Source: Enterobacter chengduensis (GTDB lineage: Bacteria; Pseudomonadota; Gammaproteobacteria; Enterobacterales; Enterobacteriaceae). From it: a stretch of DNA of 64,000 bases. The notes beneath the pieces are model-generated. The model worked only from the letters and a program-made list of their open reading frames with translations. It ran no database searches and was not told the DNA's origin. A program made the translations under genes and the position numbers. The stretch covers positions 248,001 through 312,000 of the forward strand of contig NZ_CP043318.1 of the NCBI RefSeq assembly GCF_001984825.2. Direction: 5' to 3'. Positions 26,073-36,244 of the stretch are shown piece after piece (within the stretch, counting starts at the first letter, position 1; the number at the start of each line of letters is the position of its first letter).

Positions 26073-27704
26073 GTGCTGACGTTGTTACACCTGCTTTCCG
26101 CAGTCGCACTGCTCGTTTGGGGGACCCATATCGTCCGTACCGGCGTGATGCGCGTCTTTGGCGCCCGTTTACGCACCGTCCTCAGCAGCAGCGTTGAGAA
26201 GAAGCCGCTCGCCTTCTGCGCGGGCATTGGCGTCACGGCGCTGGTTCAGAGCAGTAACGCTACAACCCTGCTCGTCACCTCCTTTGTGGCGCAGGATCTG
26301 GTGGCGCTCGCTCCGGCGCTGGTCATTGTGCTGGGCGCCGACGTGGGTACCGCGCTGATGGCGCGTATCCTGACGTTTGACCTCTCCTGGCTGTCACCGC
26401 TGCTGATTTTCATCGGCGTCATCTTCTTCCTTGGCCGCAAGCAGACCCGCGCCGGGCAGCTCGGGCGCGTGGGCATTGGCCTGGGGCTGATCCTGCTGGC
26501 GCTGGAGCTGATTGTGCAGGCGGTGACCCCGATAACCCAGGCCAACGGCGTTCAGGTCATCTTCGCCTCGCTGACCGGTGACATCATGCTCGACGCGCTG
26601 ATCGGGGCGGTGTTTGCCATCGTCAGCTACTCCAGCCTGGCGGCGGTCCTGCTGACGGCGACCTTAACCGCAGCCGGAGCGATCTCCTTCCCGGTGGCGC
26701 TGTGTCTGGTCATTGGTGCCAACCTGGGATCTGGCCTGCTGGCAATGCTCAACAACAGCGCCGCCAACGCTGCCGCCCGCCGCGTGGCGCTCGGCAGCCT
26801 GCTGTTTAAGCTGGTGGGGAGCCTGATTATCCTGCCGTTTGTGCACCCGCTGGCGAACCTGATGGATAACCTCTCGCTGCCGAAGGCGGAGCTGGTGATC
26901 TATTTCCACGTGTTCTACAACCTGGTGCGCTGCCTGGCGATGGTGCCTTTTGCGGCGCCGATGGCCCGCTTCTGCGAACGTCTCATTCAGGATGAACCGG
27001 AGCTGGATGCGCGCCTGAAGCCGAAGCATCTGGATACGTCCGCGCTGGATACCCCGGCGCTGGCGCTGGCGAATGCCGCGCGCGAGACGCTGCGCATGGG
27101 CGATGCAATGGAAACCATGCTCGAAGGCCTGCAAAAGGTGATGCACGGCGAGCCGCGTGAAGAGAAAGAATTGCGCCGATTAGCGGACGATATCAACGTG
27201 CTTTATACCGCCATTAAGCTCTATCTGGCGCGCATGCCGCAGGACGAGCTGGCGGAAGAGGAGTCTCGCCGCTGGGCGGAAATCATCGAGATGTCGCTTA
27301 ACCTTGAGCAGGCTTCCGATATCGTTGAGCGTATGGGCAGCGAGATCGCCGACAAATCCCTTGCCGCGCGTCGTGCGTTTTCAGGTGAAGGCTTGAAGGA
27401 GCTTGAGGCGCTGCACGAACAGCTGCTGAGCAACCTGAAGCTGGCGATGCTGGTCTTCTTTTCCAGCGACGTGCCGAGCGCGCGCCGCCTGCGCCGCAAC
27501 AAGCATCGTTTCCGCATTCTGAACCGCCGCTACTCGCACGCCCACGTTGAGCGTCTGCATCAGCAGAACGTGCAGAGTATCGAGACCAGTTCTCTGCACC
27601 TGGGGCTGCTGGGGGATATGAAGCGTCTCAACTCGCTTTTCTGCGCGGTGGCCTACAGCGTGATGGAGCAGCCGGATGAAGACGACGAGCGGGATGAGTA
27701 TTAA
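26073..27704 (+). CDS. yjbB: YjbB, Na/Pi-cotransporter family protein
   Basis: Inner-membrane protein of 543 aa (E. coli length). The N-terminal ~300 residues hold two Na/Pi-cotransport repeats with QSSNATT and SYSSLAAVL motifs and about eight hydrophobic segments; the C-terminal ~240 residues are PhoU-like helical cytosolic sequence. In E. coli it exports phosphate under excess. It starts at the GTG at 26073, with AAGGAGGAAAA about 7 nt upstream. In E. coli pepE follows; here a toxin-antitoxin pair does. Confidence 0.94.
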   Translation: MLTLLHLLSAVALLVWGTHIVRTGVMRVFGARLRTVLSSSVEKKPLAFCAGIGVTALVQSSNATTLLVTSFVAQDLVALAPALVIVLGADVGTALMARILTFDLSWLSPLLIFIGVIFFLGRKQTRAGQLGRVGIGLGLILLALELIVQAVTPITQANGVQVIFASLTGDIMLDALIGAVFAIVSYSSLAAVLLTATLTAAGAISFPVALCLVIGANLGSGLLAMLNNSAANAAARRVALGSLLFKLVGSLIILPFVHPLANLMDNLSLPKAELVIYFHVFYNLVRCLAMVPFAAPMARFCERLIQDEPELDARLKPKHLDTSALDTPALALANAARETLRMGDAMETMLEGLQKVMHGEPREEKELRRLADDINVLYTAIKLYLARMPQDELAEEESRRWAEIIEMSLNLEQASDIVERMGSEIADKSLAARRAFSGEGLKELEALHEQLLSNLKLAMLVFFSSDVPSARRLRRNKHRFRILNRRYSHAHVERLHQQNVQSIETSSLHLGLLGDMKRLNSLFCAVAYSVMEQPDEDDERDEY

Positions 27705-27773
27705 TCTCTGAAAGCGCCTCGCAGATTCTGGCCGCGAGGCGTGACCAAATCCTGAAGAAAACATAACGTAGTT

Positions 27774-27798
27774 CCACGAGTCGCGACGTGCTCGTGGA
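27774..27798. repeat. Inverted repeat upstream of the toxin-antitoxin pair
   Basis: CCACGAG ... CTCGTGG separated by 10 nt (tcgcgacgtg). It may end yjbB transcription or bind a regulator; there is no T-run. Confidence 0.4.
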
Positions 27799-27819
27799 GT
27801 AACGCTATTGTTTGATGGT

Positions 27820-27835
27820 GTATAAAATTTTATAC
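27820..27835. promoter_or_regulatory. Palindromic operator/promoter of the toxin-antitoxin pair
   Basis: GTATAAAATTTTATAC is a perfect 16-bp palindrome that contains a TATAAA/TATAAAAT -10-like element. It ends 11 bp before the toxin start. Such placement fits autorepression by the antitoxin or toxin-antitoxin complex. Confidence 0.7.
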
Positions 27836-27846
27836 AAGGATGTGGT

Positions 27847-28197
27847 ATGCTTTCACAAAGGCCAGTCATAAGGCCGATTGCATGGATGGGAAGTGCATTT
27901 GACGATCTACGCGGTTTTCCAGAAGAAATTCGCAGAGATGCTGGCTATCAGCTACACCGGCTGCAGGCTGGCCTGGAGGCGGCGGACTGGAAGCCGATGT
28001 CTGAAATTGGCAAAGGCGTGGCGGAAATACGGCTTCGTGGGAACATGGGGGCTTATCGAATCCTTTATTTAGCCCGTTTTGACGATGCGGTGTATGTGCT
28101 GCATTGCTTTAACAAAAAAACGCAGCGTACAACAAGCCATGATAAGCATATCGCCAGGACACGCTTTCAGGCCGTACTTGATGCCCGGAGGAATTGA
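27847..28197 (+). CDS. HigB/Gp49-family (RelE superfamily) toxin
   Basis: Small basic protein of 116 aa with the Gp49-like signature: WMGSAFDDLRGFPEEIRRDAGYQLHRLQ at the N-terminus, a central GVAEIRLRGNMGAYRILYLARF and YVLHCFNKKTQRTTSHDKHIARTR at the C-terminus. Members are ribosome-dependent mRNA interferases. The order is toxin first, as in higBA. The antitoxin start lies 3 bp past the toxin stop. It replaces pepE relative to E. coli and is more A/T-rich at its borders than its neighbours, suggesting transfer. The exact start may be a few codons downstream. Toxicity is inferred, not shown. Confidence 0.85.
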   Translation: MLSQRPVIRPIAWMGSAFDDLRGFPEEIRRDAGYQLHRLQAGLEAADWKPMSEIGKGVAEIRLRGNMGAYRILYLARFDDAVYVLHCFNKKTQRTTSHDKHIARTRFQAVLDARRN

Positions 28198-28199
28198 AT

Positions 28200-28538
28200 A
28201 TGCGAGACCGTGTTGATACAAAAATTCGCCACGTGACGGCGGCAGAAGCAAATATTTTTACTGAACTGGGCTTCGAAGAGAATGAGGCCGAGCGACTACA
28301 AGACAGCGCTGAAAAAGAGGTTGAGCAACTGCTGGCGATCAAGCGACAGCTCATGCAGGAGATTTCCTCATGGATTGCTGAAAACAAGCTTCGCCAGGCG
28401 GATGCCGCGGTCCGATTAAATGTATCCAGACCACGTGTCTCCGACGTGGTGAATCTTAAAACTAATAAATTTACGCTCGACACGCTGGTCATGATGCTGG
28501 GCAAACTTGGAAAACCCGTCTCAGTTACCGTCGGCTAA
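28200..28538 (+). CDS. XRE-family antitoxin (HigA-like)
   Basis: Protein of 112 aa with a C-terminal helix-turn-helix ([22 protein letters not shown]) and an acidic helical N-terminal half ([21 protein letters not shown]), the arrangement of antitoxins that pair with Gp49-like toxins. ATG at 28200 has GGAGG 8 nt upstream, within the end of the toxin gene, so the two are translationally close. It should neutralise the toxin and repress the pair through the 27820-27835 palindrome. Confidence 0.87.
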   Translation: MRDRVDTKIRHVTAAEANIFTELGFEENEAERLQDSAEKEVEQLLAIKRQLMQEISSWIAENKLRQADAAVRLNVSRPRVSDVVNLKTNKFTLDTLVMMLGKLGKPVSVTVG

Positions 28539-28591
28539 TCTTTTTTTCCAGCCCGTACCTAAGGTATATTTCGCCCTTCACAGGAGAAACT

Positions 28592-29464
28592 ATGCTGCCA
28601 ACTCAATCAACCCGATTAAACAAATACATTAGCGAGAGCGGGATCTGCTCACGTCGCGAGGCGGACCGTTACATTGAACAAGGTAACGTGTTTCTTAACG
28701 GCAAACGCGCCACGATCGGCGATCAGGTGGTGCCTGGCGATGTGGTCAAAGTGAATGGTCAGGTCATCGAACCGCGTGATGCCGAAGACCTGGTGTTTAT
28801 CGCGTTGAACAAGCCGGTTGGGATTGTCAGCACCACGGAAGACGGCGAGCGGGACAACATCGTTGATTTCGTGAACCACAGCAGCCGTATCTTCCCGATT
28901 GGCCGTCTGGATAAAGACTCGCAGGGGCTGATTTTCCTCACCAACCACGGCGATCTGGTCAACAAAATTCTGCGAGCCGGTAACGACCACGAGAAAGAGT
29001 ACATTGTGACGGTGAATAAGCCGGTCACGGACGACTTTATTCGCGGCATGGGCGCCGGCGTGCCGATCCTCGGTACCGTCACGAAAAAGTGTAAGGTGAA
29101 GAAAGAAGCGCCGTTCGCGTTCCGCATTACCCTGGTGCAGGGCCTGAATCGTCAGATCCGCCGCATGTGCGAGCACTTCGGTTATGAAGTGACGAAGCTT
29201 GAGCGCACGCGCATCATGAACGTCAGCCTGTCCGGTATCCCGCTGGGCGAGTGGCGTGACCTAACGGACGATGAGCTGATCGAGCTGTTCAAGCTAATCG
29301 AAAACTCCTCATCTGAAGCGAAGCCGAAGGCCAAAGCCAAACCAAAAGCTCAGGCGATTAAACGCCCGGTGGTGAAGGCGCCGCAGGCGGAAGAGAAAGG
29401 GCGAGGCAAGCCGGGCAACGGAAAACGCTTTACCCAGCCGGGGCGCAAAAAGAAAGGGCGCTGA
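28592..29464 (+). CDS. rluF: RluF, 23S rRNA pseudouridine(2604) synthase
   Basis: RsuA-family pseudouridine synthase acting on U2604 of 23S rRNA and, in E. coli, U35 of tRNA-Tyr. At 290 aa it has the E. coli length. An S4 RNA-binding domain lies at the N-terminus ([20 protein letters not shown]), the catalytic aspartate in [16 protein letters not shown] (about D107), and a lysine/alanine-rich basic tail at residues ~245-290. It overlaps no gene but ends directly against convergent yjbD. Confidence 0.96.
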   Translation: MLPTQSTRLNKYISESGICSRREADRYIEQGNVFLNGKRATIGDQVVPGDVVKVNGQVIEPRDAEDLVFIALNKPVGIVSTTEDGERDNIVDFVNHSSRIFPIGRLDKDSQGLIFLTNHGDLVNKILRAGNDHEKEYIVTVNKPVTDDFIRGMGAGVPILGTVTKKCKVKKEAPFAFRITLVQGLNRQIRRMCEHFGYEVTKLERTRIMNVSLSGIPLGEWRDLTDDELIELFKLIENSSSEAKPKAKAKPKAQAIKRPVVKAPQAEEKGRGKPGNGKRFTQPGRKKKGR

Positions 29465-29737
29465 TTAGCGCCTTCCGCGGGTAGAGGTATTGGCCGACCA
29501 GGAAAAGGTGGCCTCTGCATCGGGTTTATAAGCCTGCTCTTTTTTCAGCTTGCGGGCTTTTTTCGTCGCGGCCTCACGCTGCGCCATCAGCTTATCGATG
29601 TACTCTTTTTTAACCTGATTGGTTTCGGCATTCGTCAGCGTGCGGCCATGCGCGATGCGGGCGCGGTCGAGAAGCGTTTTCAGTTCGCGCTGCTCGGCTT
29701 CGGTCATGTCTTTCTGGGTTAAACGTGGTGTCGCCAT
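29465..29737 (-). CDS. yjbD: YjbD, DUF3811 protein
   Basis: Basic, highly charged helical protein of 90 aa (E. coli 90), family DUF3811, function unknown. The middle is Lys/Arg/Ala-rich (MAQREAATKKARKLKKEQ). It converges with rluF with zero spacing. Its Shine-Dalgarno AGGAGG is buried in a perfect 11-bp hairpin (29740-29767), which may limit translation. Confidence 0.92.
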   Translation of the reverse strand: MATPRLTQKDMTEAEQRELKTLLDRARIAHGRTLTNAETNQVKKEYIDKLMAQREAATKKARKLKKEQAYKPDAEATFSWSANTSTRGRR

Positions 29738-29739
29738 TG

Positions 29740-29767
29740 CTGAAGCCTCCTGATAGGGAGGCTTCAG
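29740..29767 (-). promoter_or_regulatory. Hairpin covering the yjbD ribosome-binding site
   Basis: The minus strand has CTGAAGCCTCC, loop CTATCA or similar, GGAGGCTTCAG, ending 2 nt before the yjbD ATG. The AGGAGG Shine-Dalgarno is in the 3' arm. With no T-run it is a poor terminator for the upstream carrier gene. Confidence 0.65.
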
Positions 29768-29787
29768 TGTAAAGCAAGCCGCGTCAA

Positions 29788-30732
29788 TTAACCCTGCTTC
29801 ACCGCATCTTTTTTCGTTTGTTCATCAATTGGTTTGCCGGACCAGTATCCCGCCAGCAGCGAACCGGAGAGGTTATGCCAGACGGAGAACAGCGCGCCAG
29901 GCAGGGCCGCCAGCGGGGAGAAGTAAATTTTACCGAGCGCCGCCGCCAGGCCGGAGTTCTGCATGCCCACCTCGATTGCCAGCGTGCGGCAGGTCGATTC
30001 GTCAAAACCAAACAGCTTCCCGCCCCAGTAGCCGCCCAGCAGGCCAATGGTGTTATGCAGCACCACCGCGACGATCACCGCAAACCCGACGGAAGCAATA
30101 TGCGATGCGGAACCGGCTACCACGGCGCTGATGATGGCCAGAATACAGACCATCGAAAACGCAGGCAGGTAGGGCTCAACCGCTTTCACCACGCGCGGGA
30201 AAAGATGGTGAATGACCAGCCCCAGCGCAATCGGGATCACCACAATCTGCAGAATGCTCACCAGCATGCCCATTACGTCCACCTGAATATGCGCGTCCAC
30301 GTACAGGCGGGTTAACAGCGGCGTGGCAATTACGCCCACCAGCGTGGAAACGGATGAAATAGTGACGGAGAGGGCCACGTCACCTTTCGCCAGATAGATC
30401 ATGACGTTGGACGCCGTGCCGCTGGCCACGCTGCCTACCAGCACCATCCCGGCGGAGAGATCGGGCGGCATCTTAAAGGCCATCGCCAGCAGCCACGCCG
30501 CGAGCGGCATCACCAGGTAGTGCAGAAATATTCCTGCCGCGACGGGCGCAGGGCGAGACAGCACGCGTTTAAAGTCGTCGATTTTCAGATGCACACCCAT
30601 GCCGAACATGATCAGCATCAGCAGCGTGGTAACCCACGGACCAATGCCGGTGAACGCGGTGGGCGTGTAATAGGCGAGTACGGAGAGCAGCAGCGCCCAT
30701 AACGGGAACAGCCGCGTGATGGCGGATAACAT
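29788..30732 (-). CDS. panS: Bile acid:sodium symporter family carrier, probably PanS
   Basis: Integral inner-membrane protein of 314 aa with about ten hydrophobic segments, of the BASS/SBF family ([47 protein letters not shown]). The last motif is part of the sodium/substrate crossover region. Enterobacterial members of this kind include the ketopantoate/pantoate carrier PanS, to which I tentatively assign it; the symbol rests on resemblance only. It lies between yjbD and lysC, where E. coli K-12 has no gene. Confidence 0.72.
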   Translation of the reverse strand: MLSAITRLFPLWALLLSVLAYYTPTAFTGIGPWVTTLLMLIMFGMGVHLKIDDFKRVLSRPAPVAAGIFLHYLVMPLAAWLLAMAFKMPPDLSAGMVLVGSVASGTASNVMIYLAKGDVALSVTISSVSTLVGVIATPLLTRLYVDAHIQVDVMGMLVSILQIVVIPIALGLVIHHLFPRVVKAVEPYLPAFSMVCILAIISAVVAGSASHIASVGFAVIVAVVLHNTIGLLGGYWGGKLFGFDESTCRTLAIEVGMQNSGLAAALGKIYFSPLAALPGALFSVWHNLSGSLLAGYWSGKPIDEQTKKDAVKQG

Positions 30733-30771
30733 AATGGATTCCTTGCAGTATTGTCGTGTTGTTTAGTTATG

Positions 30772-30797
30772 AAAAAGCCGGGTCTGTGCCCGGCTTA
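30772..30797 (-). terminator. lysC terminator
   Basis: The minus strand reads AAGCCGGG, CACAGA, CCCGGCTT then TTTC, about 30 bp after the lysC stop. Confidence 0.85.
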
Positions 30798-30825
30798 TTG
30801 ATATTGTTTAACGTGCTAACGAATT

Positions 30826-32175
30826 TTATTCAAACAAATTCTGATGAAGTTTCTGCACGACCTGCTCGGCCTGGTCGGCCGGGACCAGGAAGCAGAGGTT
30901 ATAGCTGGATGCGCCGTAGCAAATCATGCGGATGTTGAACGGGTCGAGCACGCCAAACACCTCTTTGCCCACGCCGCAGGCGCGCGACAGCTTGTTGCCA
31001 ATGATGGCAACCAGCGCCAGGTCTTCTTCCACTTCCACGCGGCACAGTTCAGACAGCTCAATCAGCAGCGACTGCGTCAGCAGCGTGTCGCCGGTGGAGG
31101 TTGAGCCGGTGGTGTCCAGCGTCAGGGCAATGCTAACTTCAGAGGTGGTGATCAGATCCACCGAGATATTGTGGCGCGCAAGAATGCCGAACACTTCCGC
31201 CAGAAAGCCGCGGGAATGCAGCATATTGTGGCTGTGCAGCGTCACCAGCGTCTGGCGACGGCGCAGGGCCAGGGCGCGGAACAGCGGCGGGTTTTCCGTT
31301 TTCTTGCACACCAGCGTCCCGCCGGCTTTCGGATCTTTACTGGAGCCGACGAAGACCGGAATATCGCTGCGCACGGCGGGCAGCAGCGTGGCCGGGTGCA
31401 GCACCTTCGCGCCGAAGGTGGCCATTTCCGCCGCTTCTTCAAACGCGATCACATCAATACGTTTCGCCGCGGAAACGACGCGCGGGTCGGTGGTGTAGAT
31501 GCCCGGAACGTCAGTCCAGATATCGACGCGCGTGGCGTGCAGGGCTTCGCCCAGCAGCGCGGCGGTGTAGTCGCTGCCGCCGCGGCCAAGCGTGGTGGTG
31601 CGGCCTTTCGCTTCGCTGCCGATAAAGCCCTGAGTAATCACGATACCGTCTGCCAGACGCGGTGCCAGCTGCTGACTGGTCAGCTCCGCCAGCGCCTCAA
31701 CGTCCGGCTCGGCGCGGCCAAAGCGGTCGCTGGTACGCATGATTTTACGCACGTCAAACCACTGCGCCTGAACGTTACGCTCGCGCATGATTTCAACAAA
31801 CAGCAGGGTGGACATCAGCTCGCCGTGGCTGACCAGCTCGTCGGTCAGGGCGGTGGAGGTGGCCAGAGACGCCGCTTCTGCCAGGGTGGTGATATTTTCC
31901 AGCAGGCGTTCCACTTCTTCGCGGATCACGTTCGGGTTCTGCAGACGCTCAAGGATGTTGAACTGAATTTTGCGCAGTGCATCCAGCTTCACGAAACGTT
32001 CTGTCGCTTCCAGTCCTTCAGACAGAGAAACCAGCAGGTTCGTCACTCCGGCGGAGGCAGACAGCACCACCAGCCGGGTATTCGGATCGGCCAGCACCAC
32101 ATCGGCGCTGCGGTTCATGGCATCGTAATCGGCCACACTGGTGCCGCCAAATTTGGCGACCACAAAACTCGTCAT
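30826..32175 (-). CDS. lysC: LysC, lysine-sensitive aspartokinase III
   Basis: Phosphorylates aspartate, the first step to lysine, threonine and methionine. At 449 aa it has the E. coli length. The kinase domain starts VVAKFGGTSVADYDAM and includes GFIGSEAKGRTTTLGRGGSDYT; two ACT domains follow (from about residue 305, LVTLHSHNMLHSRGFL), where lysine binds in E. coli. Feedback-site residues looked normal by eye. The 5' leader is short and I find no lysine riboswitch in it (see findings). Confidence 0.98.
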   Translation of the reverse strand: MTSFVVAKFGGTSVADYDAMNRSADVVLADPNTRLVVLSASAGVTNLLVSLSEGLEATERFVKLDALRKIQFNILERLQNPNVIREEVERLLENITTLAEAASLATSTALTDELVSHGELMSTLLFVEIMRERNVQAQWFDVRKIMRTSDRFGRAEPDVEALAELTSQQLAPRLADGIVITQGFIGSEAKGRTTTLGRGGSDYTAALLGEALHATRVDIWTDVPGIYTTDPRVVSAAKRIDVIAFEEAAEMATFGAKVLHPATLLPAVRSDIPVFVGSSKDPKAGGTLVCKKTENPPLFRALALRRRQTLVTLHSHNMLHSRGFLAEVFGILARHNISVDLITTSEVSIALTLDTTGSTSTGDTLLTQSLLIELSELCRVEVEEDLALVAIIGNKLSRACGVGKEVFGVLDPFNIRMICYGASSYNLCFLVPADQAEQVVQKLHQNLFE

Positions 32176-34198
<2,023 letters not shown>

Positions 34199-34217
34199 TT
34201 AAAACGCTATGAAAACG

Positions 34218-34243
34218 TGCCGGCTTAATGCCGGCATTTTTTT
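34218..34243 (+). terminator. pgi terminator
   Basis: TGCCGGC, TTAAT, GCCGGCA, then seven T, 20 bp after the pgi stop. Confidence 0.92.
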
Positions 34244-34565
34244 ATCGGATAATTCCTGATGTCTGTTAGTTAACTCAAATTATGGCTCTGAGTTTAATCC
34301 GAAAAAGACGCTTAACCCGTTAATTGCTGCGGTTTATTTTAAGAAAATACGCAGAAGATAACTAATATGTTTATATTATAAATCCTTGTTTTGTATTAAT
34401 TATGTATTTTTAATATTTGCCTTTCATTTCGATTTTATCCATTAGTCTGAAAACCCTACCCCTATTTCCCCGTACGGCAAACCCGCGGCTTGAGTTGTGT
34501 ATACTCGATTCCGCCTGAAATTCTTTTCGGGCAAATCTCCATTCATTCATTGAAGGGAAATTGTT
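34244..34565 (+). promoter_or_regulatory. A/T-rich upstream region of yjbEFGH
   Basis: 322 bp with no credible gene. The 34320-34440 part is strongly A/T-rich, the kind of DNA bound by H-NS. TTTAAGAAAATACGC near 34337 is a weak resemblance to the RcsAB box; E. coli yjbEFGH is Rcs-controlled. TATACT at 34503-34508 could be a -10. These are suggestions only. Confidence 0.4.
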
Positions 34566-34808
34566 ATGAAGAAAGTACTGTATGGCATTTTTGCCATATC
34601 TGCACTTGCGGCGACATCTGTCTATGCAGCTCCGGTTCAGGTCGGGGAAGCAGCAGGGTCGGCAGCGACGTCTGCGTCTGCGGGGAGTTCTACCGCGGCC
34701 AGCACCAGCACCGTAAGTTCAGCCGTGGGTGTCGCGCTGGCGGCAACCGGTGGCGGTGATGGCTCCAATACCGGAACCACGACCACTACGACAACCAGCA
34801 CCCAGTAA
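34566..34808 (+). CDS. yjbE: YjbE, small secreted Ser/Thr-rich protein
   Basis: Protein of 80 aa with a Sec signal ([21 protein letters not shown]) and a mature part almost wholly Ala, Ser, Thr and Gly, ending in a run of threonines. It is the first gene of yjbEFGH, linked in E. coli to production of an extracellular polysaccharide and related to gfcA. Start ATG behind GAAGGGAAA. Molecular role unknown. Confidence 0.9.
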   Translation: MKKVLYGIFAISALAATSVYAAPVQVGEAAGSAATSASAGSSTAASTSTVSSAVGVALAATGGGDGSNTGTTTTTTTSTQ

Positions 34809-34827
34809 GACCGGGTGTTTTAATCAT

Positions 34828-34850
34828 AACCACACTTCGGTGTGGTTATT
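34828..34850 (+). terminator. Hairpin between yjbE and yjbF, possible attenuator
   Basis: AACCACAC, TTCG, GTGTGGTT then ATTTCG, 20 bp after yjbE. The stem is strong but the T-run weak, so partial termination is likelier than a full stop; it could raise yjbE over yjbFGH. Confidence 0.55.
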
Positions 34851-34871
34851 TCGCCCCTTCGGAGAAGAGTC

Positions 34872-35510
34872 GTGAAGCGACCTGCAATCATTCTGATTTG
34901 CCTGCTGCTGCAGGCGTGCTCGGCCACCACCAAAGGGCTGGGACATTCCCTGTGGGAAAGCCTGTTCGGCACACCCGGCGTGCATCTGACCGATGACGAA
35001 CTGCAAAACATGCCTTATGCCAGCCAGTACATGCAGCTTAACGATGGCCCGCAGCTGTTTGTGGTGCTCGCTTTCGATGAAAACGGGCAGCAGAAATGGG
35101 TGACGCAGGATCAGGCCACCATCGTGACGCAGCACGGCCGCATAGTGAAAACGCTGCTCGGCGGCGACAACCTGCTGGAAGTGAATAATATCGCCGACGA
35201 CCCGCTGATCAAGCCGAACCAGATCGTCGACGGCGCAGGCTGGACGCGCACGATGGGCTGGACCGAACATAAGCAGGTGCGTTACGCCACGGCGCATTCC
35301 ACCTTCCGCTGGGACGGCACCGACAGCGTGAAGGTCGGCAGCGACGAAACGCAGGTTCGCGTGCTGGATGAAGCGGTCACCACCGACCAGGCTACCTGGC
35401 ACAACCGCTTCTGGATCGACGAGGAAGGGCAGATCCGCCAGTCCTTGCAGTATCTCGGTGCCGGTTTCTTCCCGGTGAAAACCACGCTGATCAAGGCCGC
35501 AAAATCATGA
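34872..35510 (+). CDS. yjbF: YjbF, GfcB-like lipoprotein
   Basis: Predicted lipoprotein of 212 aa (E. coli 212) in the exopolysaccharide operon. The GTG at 34872 is chosen because GGAGAAG lies upstream and the product begins MKRPAIILICLLLQAC with the lipobox LLQAC at residues 12-16; a 10-codon longer frame would spoil the signal. Homologous to GfcB of the group 4 capsule operon. Its stop overlaps the yjbG start by 4 bp. Confidence 0.92.
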   Translation: MKRPAIILICLLLQACSATTKGLGHSLWESLFGTPGVHLTDDELQNMPYASQYMQLNDGPQLFVVLAFDENGQQKWVTQDQATIVTQHGRIVKTLLGGDNLLEVNNIADDPLIKPNQIVDGAGWTRTMGWTEHKQVRYATAHSTFRWDGTDSVKVGSDETQVRVLDEAVTTDQATWHNRFWIDEEGQIRQSLQYLGAGFFPVKTTLIKAAKS

Positions 35511-36244
35511 GAACAATTATCCGCGTTGCGCTAATTGCGAGCCTTGCCACCCCTGCGGCGTGGTCTGCAGGAACGGTGAAGGTCTATACGCCGGACAGTG
35601 AAAAACCTAAAACCTTAACCCACGCCGAGCATCTGCTCGATCTTGTCGGGCAGCCGAGGCTCGCCAACAGCTGGTGGCCGGGGGCGGTGATCGCTGAACG
35701 GCAGAAAACCGCTGAAGCGGAACAACAGCATAAGGCGCTTCTTGCCAGGCTAACGGGACTTGCGGAGCAGGAAGACGGCGACGACGCGGCGGCCATTAAC
35801 AGCGTCCGCCAGCAGCTGCAGGCGCTGAAGGTGACGGGCCGTCAGAAGGTGAATCTTGATCCGGACGAGGTGCGCGTCACGGAAAACGGCAACCCGACGC
35901 TGGAAGGGGAGTATACGCTCTGGCTTCCGGCGAAGCCGACGACGGTGACCGTGATGGGGCTTATCAGCAGCCCGGGCAACAAGCCCTTTACGCCGGGACG
36001 CGACGTGGCGAGCTACCTCGACGAGCAGAGCCTGCTCAGCGGTGCCGATAACAGCTACGCCTGGGTGGTTTACCCTGACGGGCACACGCAAAAAGCGCCG
36101 GTGGCTTACTGGAACAAGCGCCATATCGAACCTATGCCGGGCAGCATCATTTTTGTCGGTTTTGCCGACCATTTCTGGACGAAGGCGTATGACGGGCTTA
36201 ACGCCGATATCCTTCACTCCCTGATTCAGCGGATACCGGAATAA
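35507..36244 (+). CDS. yjbG: YjbG, GfcC-like periplasmic protein
   Basis: Periplasmic protein of 245 aa (E. coli length) with a Sec signal cleaved after about residue 21 (ATPAAWSA). DUF1017/GfcC family, probably helping polysaccharide export. A central helical segment ([18 protein letters not shown]) lies near residues 65-85. ATGA overlap with yjbF and 1-bp overlap with yjbH show tight translational coupling. Confidence 0.92.
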   Translation: MRTIIRVALIASLATPAAWSAGTVKVYTPDSEKPKTLTHAEHLLDLVGQPRLANSWWPGAVIAERQKTAEAEQQHKALLARLTGLAEQEDGDDAAAINSVRQQLQALKVTGRQKVNLDPDEVRVTENGNPTLEGEYTLWLPAKPTTVTVMGLISSPGNKPFTPGRDVASYLDEQSLLSGADNSYAWVVYPDGHTQKAPVAYWNKRHIEPMPGSIIFVGFADHFWTKAYDGLNADILHSLIQRIPE

